Shown in pieces: positions 29,121 to 36,484 of a stretch of 64,000 nt of DNA. The notes under the pieces are model-generated. The model saw nothing but the letters and a program-made list of their open reading frames with translations, did no database searches and was not told the DNA's origin. The stretch is from Bacteroides xylanisolvens XB1A (GTDB lineage Bacteria > Bacteroidota > Bacteroidia > Bacteroidales > Bacteroidaceae), in NCBI RefSeq assembly GCF_000210075.1, contig NC_021017.1:4298725-4362724 (forward strand), written 5' to 3'. Both the position numbers and the translations under genes were made by a program. Each line of letters opens with the position of its first letter. Position 1 is the stretch's first letter.

Positions 29121-29138
29121 TTATGTTATACAACATAA
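29121..29138. promoter_or_regulatory. Operator-like dyad upstream of the candidate small RNA
   Basis: Perfect 7-bp arms TTATGTT and AACATAA around 4 bases, centred near -28 relative to the predicted start. The position suggests control of this promoter by a dimeric regulator. The regulator is unknown. Confidence 0.45.
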
Positions 29139-29216
29139 TGTTTTCTCAAAAATCTTCCGTTTGTTAACTCTAATTAACTTTGAATCCTCCGTTTTTCTGT
29201 TACTGCCCTTCTGTTT

Positions 29217-29387
29217 CACCACAGATTACACGGATTAACACAGATTTTTATCAATCAATCATTATATCCGGATTCTCTGTTCTCACCTTAGAAAAGGAAA
29301 AGGACTTCGTGAAGCCCTGTGCCACCCTGTGGAACTCCTGCATGACTTTGTGATAAAAATCTGTGTTAATCCGTGTAATCCGTGGTG
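29217..29387. repeat. 37-bp inverted repeat of the GGATTAC/GATTAAC family
   Basis: Arms 29217-29253 and 29351-29387 are inverted copies with one mismatch, built on CACGGATTAACACAGATT. The 97-bp spacer has no clear gene. The right arm ends 8 bp before the stop of the methyltransferase gene. A similar word is found at 17202-17278. Such dispersed intergenic repeats are common in Bacteroides; a role in 3'-end formation is possible. Confidence 0.85.
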
Positions 29388-29394
29388 AATCCGG

Positions 29395-30573
29395 TTATTC
29401 TACATAGAGTACCAGGCCTTTCAGGTATTCTCCTTCAGGATGGTAGATGTTTACCGGATGGTCGGCGGGTTGAGTCAGTTGATGCAGGATGCGTACACTA
29501 CGTCCTGACATGGCTGCTGCGGTAAATACGGCAGTACGGAAATTGTCCTTGCTTACTACTTGCGAACAAGAGAAAGTAAACAGGATGCCGCCCGGTTTGA
29601 TTTTCTCGAATGCTTTGGCATTCAGTTTGCGATAACCTTGTAAAGCATTCCGCAGGGCGTCTTTGTGTTTGGCAAATGCGGGCGGGTCGAGAATGATTAA
29701 ATCATACTGGTCGCCCATGCGGTCGAGATATTTGAAAGCGTCCTCGGCAAAAGCCTCGTGGCGGGAATCACCGGGGAAGTTCAGTTCTACATTTTTATTA
29801 GTCAGATCAATTGCTTTGGCAGAGCTGTCGACAGAGTGGACGAGCTTTGCACCTCCGCGCATGGCATAGAATGAGAATCCGCCGGTATAGCAGAACATAT
29901 TCAGTACCGAACGGTCTTTGGCATAACGTTCCAGTAAAGAACGATTTTCGCGCTGGTCTACAAAAAATCCGGTCTTTTGACCTTTCAGCCAGTCTACATG
30001 GAACTGCAAACCATATTCTTGCGCGATATTATCACTGCTTCCTCCTTTCAAGAAACCGTTTTCGGGGAAAAGATCTGCTTTAAAAGGAAGAGTTGTTTCT
30101 GATTTATAATAGATATTCTCGATCTTGTCGCCCATTACTTCGGATAAAGCTTCGGCAATTGTCATGCGGTCTACGTGCATTCCTGCAGAGTGTGCCTGCA
30201 TGACTGCAGTTTTGGCATAAACGTCAATAACCAGTCCGGGGAGATTGTCTCCTTCACCATGAACGAGCCGGTAAGTGTTGTTGGTCGGATTGGTGGCGAT
30301 GCCGATACTGCGACGCATATCGTATGCTATTTCCAGTTTGCGTTTCCAAAAATCGTGATCGATAGGTTCCTGATGGAAAGACAGTACGCGCACAGCAATA
30401 CTTCCGATCTGGAAATGTCCTTCGGCAATAAATTCTTTTTTGGAGGTGTATACTTCTACAACTTCACCTTCATCGGGCTCTCCGTCAAAACGGGCGATAG
30501 CACCGGAAAAAATCCAGGGGTGGAATCTCTTAAGAGAATCTTCTTTACCGGGTTTTAGATATACTTTATGCAT
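29395..30573 (-). CDS. Class I SAM-dependent rRNA methyltransferase (RlmI/RlmK-like)
   Basis: 392 residues: an N-terminal PUA domain (FHPWIFSGAIARF), a central beta region ending in QKTGFFVDQRENR, and a Rossmann methyltransferase with FCYTGGFSFYAMRGGAKLV and DLIILDPPAFAKHK. That is the architecture of RlmI, which makes m5C1962 in 23S rRNA; specificity in this organism is inferred. Catalytic Cys is expected in TFSCSQVV. Confidence 0.9.
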   Translation of the reverse strand: MHKVYLKPGKEDSLKRFHPWIFSGAIARFDGEPDEGEVVEVYTSKKEFIAEGHFQIGSIAVRVLSFHQEPIDHDFWKRKLEIAYDMRRSIGIATNPTNNTYRLVHGEGDNLPGLVIDVYAKTAVMQAHSAGMHVDRMTIAEALSEVMGDKIENIYYKSETTLPFKADLFPENGFLKGGSSDNIAQEYGLQFHVDWLKGQKTGFFVDQRENRSLLERYAKDRSVLNMFCYTGGFSFYAMRGGAKLVHSVDSSAKAIDLTNKNVELNFPGDSRHEAFAEDAFKYLDRMGDQYDLIILDPPAFAKHKDALRNALQGYRKLNAKAFEKIKPGGILFTFSCSQVVSKDNFRTAVFTAAAMSGRSVRILHQLTQPADHPVNIYHPEGEYLKGLVLYVE

Positions 30574-30592
30574 AATATAGCCTTTCCCTAAC

Positions 30593-30609
30593 CCTCTCCC
30601 AGGGAGAGG
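30593..30609. repeat. Short palindrome CCTCTCCC-A-GGGAGAGG
   Basis: A 17-base near-perfect palindrome with a one-base centre in the 105-bp gap between the exonuclease and methyltransferase genes, inside the phrase CCCTAACCCTCTCCC. It resembles dispersed REP-like words. Confidence 0.5.
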
Positions 30610-30678
30610 AGGATTGAGATAGTTTTGTTATTGGTTATTAATTACTTATTTTATTATTTATCACTTATCATTTATCGT

Positions 30679-31347
30679 CTATGACTGCTGGTTACTTATA
30701 GGGCCGATAGTGACTTCTTTCCTTTCCTTGGGAGCAGGTGGGAGAGCAGCTATTTCCCAATCTCCTGTCTGTTTCAGCTCTTGCAACAGATTATAGATGT
30801 TGAGGCAAGCCCATGCATCCGTGGCGGCATATTGTTTCTGCCCGTCGCTCAATACATCAGCTTCCCAGTTGGACAAGCGCTGTGATTTGGATATTTTTTC
30901 TTTGAATAAGATGGCATAAATCTTTTGCAGACTTTTGTCCTGTATACCGAATTGGCGCACATAGTCCTGCAACTCAATACAGCTTTGTTGAGTGAAAGGT
31001 GCGCGTTTGTGCAGCATCATAAAGTCATCTTTCAGTGAAAGGCCCACTTTGATTACAGCCGGGTTCTCTAATAAGTCAACCAATGGCTGGGTCAATCCCG
31101 TCATGTTGAGCCGGAATAGGAAACAACATTCTTCAGAAGAAATCTGGAGGAGTGCTACTTTGTGCGATTGTCCTTTGGTAAAGGAAGGACGCGTTTCACT
31201 GTCAATGCCTATCACAGATCTGGATTGGAGGTAAGCTACTGCTCTTTCCGTTTCAGCTTCCGACTGGATAACGTAAATACGTCCCGGAAAAACAGTTTTC
31301 GGGAGTTCTTTTAGTTCATCTTTATCTATGGTTCTTCTTACAATCAT
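30679..31347 (-). CDS. DEDDy-type 3'-5' exonuclease domain protein
   Basis: 222 residues of the RNase D/WRN-exonuclease fold. ExoI is GIDSETRPSF (Asp, Glu), ExoII is KVGLSLKDDFMML (Asp), and ExoIII is KQYAATDAWACLNIY, with the Tyr and Asp of the DEDDy class. No HRDC or helicase domain is attached, so this is a stand-alone nuclease acting on RNA or DNA ends. It follows the DUF5063 gene by 8 bp. Confidence 0.9.
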   Translation of the reverse strand: MIVRRTIDKDELKELPKTVFPGRIYVIQSEAETERAVAYLQSRSVIGIDSETRPSFTKGQSHKVALLQISSEECCFLFRLNMTGLTQPLVDLLENPAVIKVGLSLKDDFMMLHKRAPFTQQSCIELQDYVRQFGIQDKSLQKIYAILFKEKISKSQRLSNWEADVLSDGQKQYAATDAWACLNIYNLLQELKQTGDWEIAALPPAPKERKEVTIGPISNQQS

Positions 31348-31355
31348 TTCTATTT

Positions 31356-32015
31356 TTATTCATCATCGTGGCAATGGCAACCGTCTTCGTGACAGTGGCA
31401 ATCATCGTCGTGGCAATGACAGCCTTCTTCTTCACAACAATCGTTGTCGTCGCTTGGTTCGTAAAATCCTTCTTCATTACCATTCTCTTCCTCCTCTTCC
31501 AGCTGGTTGTATTTCACGTCATGAAGGGCGCGTAGCGTGTTTACCAGTTTCTGTCCCCACAGTGTACCGAAGTTTTCCTGACAGATAGCCAATGAATCAT
31601 TCATTGTTTCGTTCAGTCCCAGTTGGAAGACAAATATGAAATCTTTAATATCCTGATAAATGTCAGCCAGATCTTCCGATATTGATTTCTTGATAGGCTG
31701 GTCGCTATAAACCATATCTTGTACGAATACGTCCAGATAATCATCCTTGTCACCCATCAATCCTGAAAGATTAATACGCAGAATTTCGTAAATCTCTTCT
31801 GTGACATACGTTTCGGGTGCTTCGTCCCCGATCGTCTCACATTTGGGTAGCATAGATGCTTTGAGATAGAGCAGGGGGAGTATTTTTAATGATGTATCAA
31901 CGAAAGTACTACGCTTCATGCGTTCGGCACGTTCGAGAAATGCACAAAATTCGGCGGCTACTGTAACGAACTCAATTACGTTCTTATCAAATATCGTTTG
32001 GCTTTCTTTTTCCAT
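31356..32015 (-). CDS. DUF5063 protein with Cys/His/Asp-rich metal-binding tail
   Basis: 219 residues. The first 170 are a helical DUF5063 domain (VAAEFCAFLERAERM ... LYLKASMLP). From about residue 170 there is an acidic linker, and then three repeats of CHCHDD/CHCHED preceded by CCEEEGCHCH, a likely soft-metal (Zn, Ni or Cu) ligand cluster unlike the rest of the protein. Co-transcribed with the exonuclease. A -7 box TACCTTTG (minus strand) lies at 32037-32044. Function unknown. Confidence 0.8.
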   Translation of the reverse strand: MEKESQTIFDKNVIEFVTVAAEFCAFLERAERMKRSTFVDTSLKILPLLYLKASMLPKCETIGDEAPETYVTEEIYEILRINLSGLMGDKDDYLDVFVQDMVYSDQPIKKSISEDLADIYQDIKDFIFVFQLGLNETMNDSLAICQENFGTLWGQKLVNTLRALHDVKYNQLEEEEENGNEEGFYEPSDDNDCCEEEGCHCHDDDCHCHEDGCHCHDDE

Positions 32016-32086
32016 GATCTATATTGATTTGAAACGCAAAGGTAAGAAAAAGGATTGAATGAGCGTAGTGCTCGTTATTTTTTTAT

Positions 32087-32094
32087 TATTTTTG
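32087..32094 (+). promoter_or_regulatory. -7 element for ftsK
   Basis: TATTTTTG (TAnnTTTG) 47 bp before the ftsK start, in the divergent gap with the DUF5063 gene. The -33 box is weak. Confidence 0.5.
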
Positions 32095-32141
32095 CGGCTT
32101 AGAATCTCATTCCAATTTTATAAAAATAGAATAAAAGACTC

Positions 32142-34634
32142 ATGGCAAAGAAGAAATTAGATAAGGAGGCAGAAAGCACTCCCTCTTCCCCCAGTAAAAT
32201 TGTGGCTGTATGTAAGAATGAAACTGTTCATTTTGTGATTGGATTGATGCTGGTCATCTTTTCCGTTTACCTGTTGTTGGCTTTTTCTTCCTTCTTCTTT
32301 ACGGGGGCTGCCGATCAAAGTATTATCGATAGCGGTAGTTCGGCGGATTTGGCGGCTGTTAATAATCAGGTGAAGAATTATGCCGGTTCACGTGGAGCGC
32401 AGTTGGCAAGCTATCTGATAAACGACTGTTTCGGCATTTCCTCTTTCTTTATACTTGTTTTTCTGGCAGTGGCAGGATTGAAGTTGATGCGTGTACGTGT
32501 GGTCCGCTTGTGGAAGTGGTTTATTGGCTGCACGCTTTTATTAGTCTGGTTCTCCATATTCTTCGGATTTGCTTTTATGGATCATTATCAGGATTCTTTC
32601 ATTTATCTGGGCGGTATGCATGGATACAATGTCAGTCGTTGGTTAATCTCACAAGTAGGAGTACCTGGTGTATGGATGATCCTGTTGATAACTGCTATCT
32701 GTTTCTTTATATATATAAGTGCGCGTACTGTTATTTGGTTGCGTAAACTTTTTGCGTTGAGCTTCCTAAAACGCGAAAAGAAAGAGAAGGAAGAAGTCAT
32801 CCCGGAAGGGGAAGGCGATCAGGAATTCACGACTTCCCAACCGCAGGAAGTGGAGTTCAATTTGAAACGGACGTATAAACAGACACCTCCTCCGGCACCA
32901 GTGATGGATATACAGGCTGAAGAACCCGAAGATGAATTCCCGCTCAACCAGCCGGATCCGGAAGATTCTCCTTTGTCTGATGGAAGTGAAGGAGTGACGA
33001 TGGTGTTTGAACCGACTGTTTCCAACCCTGTTCCCGCTGTGCAGGACGAACCTTTGGAAGAGGCGGAACCCGGGTTTGAAGTAGAACCTGCTGCTTCTGA
33101 AGAAGAATATGAGGGACCGGAACTCGAACCTTATAATCCTACTAAGGATTTGGAAAACTACCGCTTCCCGACTATCGACCTGATGAAGCATTTTGAAAAT
33201 GATGATCCGACGATTGACATGGACGAACAAAATGCAAACAAAGATCGTATCATCAATACATTGCGCAGTTTCGGAATCGAAATCAGTACGATTAAAGCAA
33301 CGGTAGGACCTACGGTAACTCTATACGAAATCACTCCGGAGCAAGGAGTACGTATTTCTAAAATCCGTGGTTTGGAGGATGATATTGCATTAAGCCTTTC
33401 TGCTGACGGTATCCGTATCATCGCTCCGATACCGGGTAAAGGAACAATCGGTATTGAAGTGCCGAACAAGAATCCGAAGATCGTTTCCGGGCAAAGTGTG
33501 ATCGGAAGTAAGAAATTCCAGGAATCCAAATATGATCTGCCTATTGTATTGGGTAAGACCATCACGAATGAAGTCTTTATGTTCGACCTTTGCAAGATGC
33601 CGCACGTATTGGTGGCGGGTGCAACCGGTCAGGGTAAGTCAGTAGGTTTGAATGCTATTATTACTTCCTTATTATATAAGAAGCATCCGGCAGAATTGAA
33701 ATTTGTACTGGTCGATCCGAAGAAAGTAGAATTCAGCATCTATTCGGTGATTGAAAATCATTTCCTGGCCAAACTTCCTGATGGAGGCGAACCGATTATT
33801 ACAGACGTAACGAAGGTCGTGCAAACCCTGAACTCTGTTTGTGTAGAGATGGATACCCGTTATGACCTGCTGAAGATGGCGCATGTACGTAATATCAGAG
33901 AATATAACGAGAAGTTTATTAACCGTCGTCTGAATCCGGAAAAGGGGCATAAGTTTATGCCGTATATCGTAGTGGTTATTGACGAGTTCGGAGATTTGAT
34001 TATGACTGCCGGTAAGGAAGTGGAACTTCCGATTGCCCGTATTGCGCAGTTGGCACGTGCTGTCGGTATTCACATGATTATTGCTACACAGCGTCCGACT
34101 ACCAATATCATTACGGGTACGATTAAAGCCAACTTCCCGGCGCGTATCGCTTTCCGTGTATCTGCCATGATGGACTCTCGTACTATTCTTGACCGTCCGG
34201 GTGCTAACCGCCTGATTGGTAAAGGGGATATGCTCTTCTTGCAGGGAGCTGATCCGGTACGTGTGCAGTGTGCCTTTATCGATACGCCGGAAGTGGAAGA
34301 GATTACAAAATTCATTGCCCGTCAGCAAGGTTATCCTACTCCGTTCTTCCTGCCCGAATATGTGAGTGAAGATAGTAATAGTGAAGTAGGGGATATTGAT
34401 ATGGGACGTCTCGATCCGTTGTTTGAAGATGCAGCCCGGTTGGTTGTTATTCATCAGCAAGGTTCCACTTCATTGATTCAGCGTAAATTTGCGATTGGCT
34501 ATAATCGTGCCGGCCGTATAATGGATCAATTGGAGAAAGCCGGAATTGTAGGTCCTACACAAGGAAGTAAGGCGCGTGACGTATTGTGTATTGACGATAA
34601 TGATCTTGAAATGCGATTGAACAATTTACAGTAA
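32142..34634 (+). CDS. ftsK: DNA translocase FtsK
   Basis: 830 residues: four membrane segments within 1-205, an acidic Pro/Glu-rich linker to about 340, then the motor with Walker A VAGATGQGKSVGLNA and Walker B VVVIDEFGDLI, and the gamma winged helix (STSLIQRKFAIGYNRAGRIM) that reads KOPS-like sites. It pumps DNA at the septum and activates XerCD at dif. A -7 box TATTTTTG is at 32087-32094. lolA follows by 19 bp. Confidence 0.96.
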   Translation: MAKKKLDKEAESTPSSPSKIVAVCKNETVHFVIGLMLVIFSVYLLLAFSSFFFTGAADQSIIDSGSSADLAAVNNQVKNYAGSRGAQLASYLINDCFGISSFFILVFLAVAGLKLMRVRVVRLWKWFIGCTLLLVWFSIFFGFAFMDHYQDSFIYLGGMHGYNVSRWLISQVGVPGVWMILLITAICFFIYISARTVIWLRKLFALSFLKREKKEKEEVIPEGEGDQEFTTSQPQEVEFNLKRTYKQTPPPAPVMDIQAEEPEDEFPLNQPDPEDSPLSDGSEGVTMVFEPTVSNPVPAVQDEPLEEAEPGFEVEPAASEEEYEGPELEPYNPTKDLENYRFPTIDLMKHFENDDPTIDMDEQNANKDRIINTLRSFGIEISTIKATVGPTVTLYEITPEQGVRISKIRGLEDDIALSLSADGIRIIAPIPGKGTIGIEVPNKNPKIVSGQSVIGSKKFQESKYDLPIVLGKTITNEVFMFDLCKMPHVLVAGATGQGKSVGLNAIITSLLYKKHPAELKFVLVDPKKVEFSIYSVIENHFLAKLPDGGEPIITDVTKVVQTLNSVCVEMDTRYDLLKMAHVRNIREYNEKFINRRLNPEKGHKFMPYIVVVIDEFGDLIMTAGKEVELPIARIAQLARAVGIHMIIATQRPTTNIITGTIKANFPARIAFRVSAMMDSRTILDRPGANRLIGKGDMLFLQGADPVRVQCAFIDTPEVEEITKFIARQQGYPTPFFLPEYVSEDSNSEVGDIDMGRLDPLFEDAARLVVIHQQGSTSLIQRKFAIGYNRAGRIMDQLEKAGIVGPTQGSKARDVLCIDDNDLEMRLNNLQ

Positions 34635-34653
34635 TAGTTCGTTTATTAATCAA

Positions 34654-35301
34654 ATGAGAAAGTACATTTTTAGTGTTTTAATAGCTTTACTGTCTTTGCC
34701 TGTGATTGCTCAACAACAGCAGTCCCAGGCTAGAGTCATTCTTGACAAAACGGCAGAGGCGTTTCGTAAAGCTGGTGGCGTGAAGGCTGATTTTACTGTA
34801 AAGGCTGTGGCAAACGGCTTGGTAGAAGGTGCTGAAAACGGAACAATTCAGTTGAAAGGAGAGAAATTCGTACTGAAAACATCTGATATCATCACTTGGT
34901 TTGACGGAAAAACGCAATGGAGTTATGTGACAAAGAATGATGAAGTGAATGTCAGTAATCCGACGCAGGAAGAGTTGCAGCAGATAAATCCGTATACATT
35001 TCTGTATATGTATCAGAAAGGATTCTCTTATAAGTTGGGGACAACCAAAACGTTTCGTGGAAAAGCTGTTTGGGAAGTCGTTCTGACTGCCAGGGATAAG
35101 AAACAGGAGTTGGAACGTATCACTCTTTTTGTGACGAAGGACACTTATGAACCTCTATATATTTTGCTTCAGCAGCGTGGACAGCAGACACGTAATGAGA
35201 TAACCGTTACAAGTTATCAGACGGGGCAGAATTATACGGATCGTGTTTTTACTTTTGATAAAAAACAATATCCCAATGCAGAGGTGATAGATTTGAGATA
35301 A
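34654..35301 (+). CDS. LolA-like outer-membrane lipoprotein carrier
   Basis: 215 residues with a signal peptide cleaved near residue 20. The half-barrel LolA pattern is visible: a first helix (ILDKTAEAFRKAGGVKADF), alternating strands, and WFDGKTQWSYV near the middle. Expected to escort lipoproteins across the periplasm. It follows ftsK by 19 bp, the usual ftsK-lolA order, and precedes trxB. Confidence 0.85.
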   Translation: MRKYIFSVLIALLSLPVIAQQQQSQARVILDKTAEAFRKAGGVKADFTVKAVANGLVEGAENGTIQLKGEKFVLKTSDIITWFDGKTQWSYVTKNDEVNVSNPTQEELQQINPYTFLYMYQKGFSYKLGTTKTFRGKAVWEVVLTARDKKQELERITLFVTKDTYEPLYILLQQRGQQTRNEITVTSYQTGQNYTDRVFTFDKKQYPNAEVIDLR

Positions 35302-35337
35302 CATGTTTTTATAACAAAACAATAAAGATAAATTAAA

Positions 35338-36288
35338 ATGGCAGAAATAGAAAAAGTGAAATGCCTGATTATAGGTTCAGGACCTGCCGGATATACGGCA
35401 GCGATTTACGCAGGACGTGCAAATTTATGTCCGGTACTATATGAAGGATTGCAGCCGGGCGGCCAGTTGACTACTACGACAGATGTAGAAAACTTTCCCG
35501 GTTATCCGGAAGGTATCAGTGGTCCGCAGTTGATGGAAGATTTGCGTGCACAGGCAAGCCGTTTCGGAACAGATATTCGTTTTGGTATCGCTACGGCAGC
35601 AGATTTAAGCAAAGCTCCTTATAAAATAACAATTGACGGTGATAAAGTGATTGAAACGGAATCATTGATTATTGCTACCGGGGCAACTGCTAAATATCTG
35701 GGGCTGGAGGATGAAAAGAAATATGCCGGAATGGGTGTAAGCGCTTGTGCTACTTGTGACGGATTTTTCTATCGTAAGAAAGTGGTTGCTGTAGTTGGTG
35801 GAGGTGATACTGCTTGTGAAGAAGCGGTTTATCTTGCCGGTCTTGCATCCAAGGTATATCTGATCGTTCGTAAACCTTTCCTGCGTGCATCGAAGATTAT
35901 GCAGGAACGTGTCATGAACCATGAGAAGATTGAAGTTCTTTTTGAACACAATGCAGTTGGTTTGTTTGGTGACAATGGCGTAGAGGGTGTAAACTTGGTG
36001 AAACGTTGGGGTGAACCGGACGAAGAACGTTATAGTTTACCTATCGACGGTTTCTTCCTGGCTATCGGACATCAACCAAATACTGAAATATTTAAGGAGT
36101 ATATCGATACGGACGAAGTAGGTTATATTATTACAGACGGTGATAGTCCTCGTACGAAAGTGCCCGGAGTTTTTGCAGCAGGAGATGTGGCCGATCCGCA
36201 TTATCGTCAGGCTATTACAGCTGCGGGAAGTGGATGTAAGGCTGCCTTGGAGGCAGAACGTTACCTTTCTTCCAAAGGGCTTGTGTGA
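35338..36288 (+). CDS. trxB: Thioredoxin-disulfide reductase
   Basis: 316 residues. FAD loop IIGSGPAGYTAAIYAG, redox pair CATC (SACATCDGFF) near residue 137, NADPH loop VVGGGDTACEEAVYLA, and C-terminal GVFAAGDVADPHYRQ. It reduces thioredoxin with NADPH. The unit ftsK-lolA-trxB ends with a strong hairpin. Confidence 0.96.
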   Translation: MAEIEKVKCLIIGSGPAGYTAAIYAGRANLCPVLYEGLQPGGQLTTTTDVENFPGYPEGISGPQLMEDLRAQASRFGTDIRFGIATAADLSKAPYKITIDGDKVIETESLIIATGATAKYLGLEDEKKYAGMGVSACATCDGFFYRKKVVAVVGGGDTACEEAVYLAGLASKVYLIVRKPFLRASKIMQERVMNHEKIEVLFEHNAVGLFGDNGVEGVNLVKRWGEPDEERYSLPIDGFFLAIGHQPNTEIFKEYIDTDEVGYIITDGDSPRTKVPGVFAAGDVADPHYRQAITAAGSGCKAALEAERYLSSKGLV

Positions 36289-36356
36289 TAAATATATCTT
36301 CGGTGTAAACGAATGAATGATAATTATGCCTTTTGGGGTGTGATTGATTATAAATA

Positions 36357-36396
36357 AAACGGTGAACATTAGTATTAAACTAGCGTTCACCGTTTT
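36357..36396. terminator. Terminator after trxB
   Basis: A 12-bp perfect stem (AAAACGGTGAAC/GTTCACCGTTTT), nearly 18 bp with one mismatch, about 70 bp after trxB. It also faces the convergent GH20 gene and may be bidirectional. Confidence 0.85.
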
Positions 36397-36484
36397 GTTA
36401 TTCAGGTACGGAGATAAATGATGTGGATTCCACGTCCTGTTGAGTCAGTACCGTGAAATCCGCATGAAATATAGTTAGCTTTGT

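Noticed and set aside
33672..34460. 262-codon ORF antisense to ftsK
   Set aside because: Overlaps the FtsK motor in another frame; a coding shadow.
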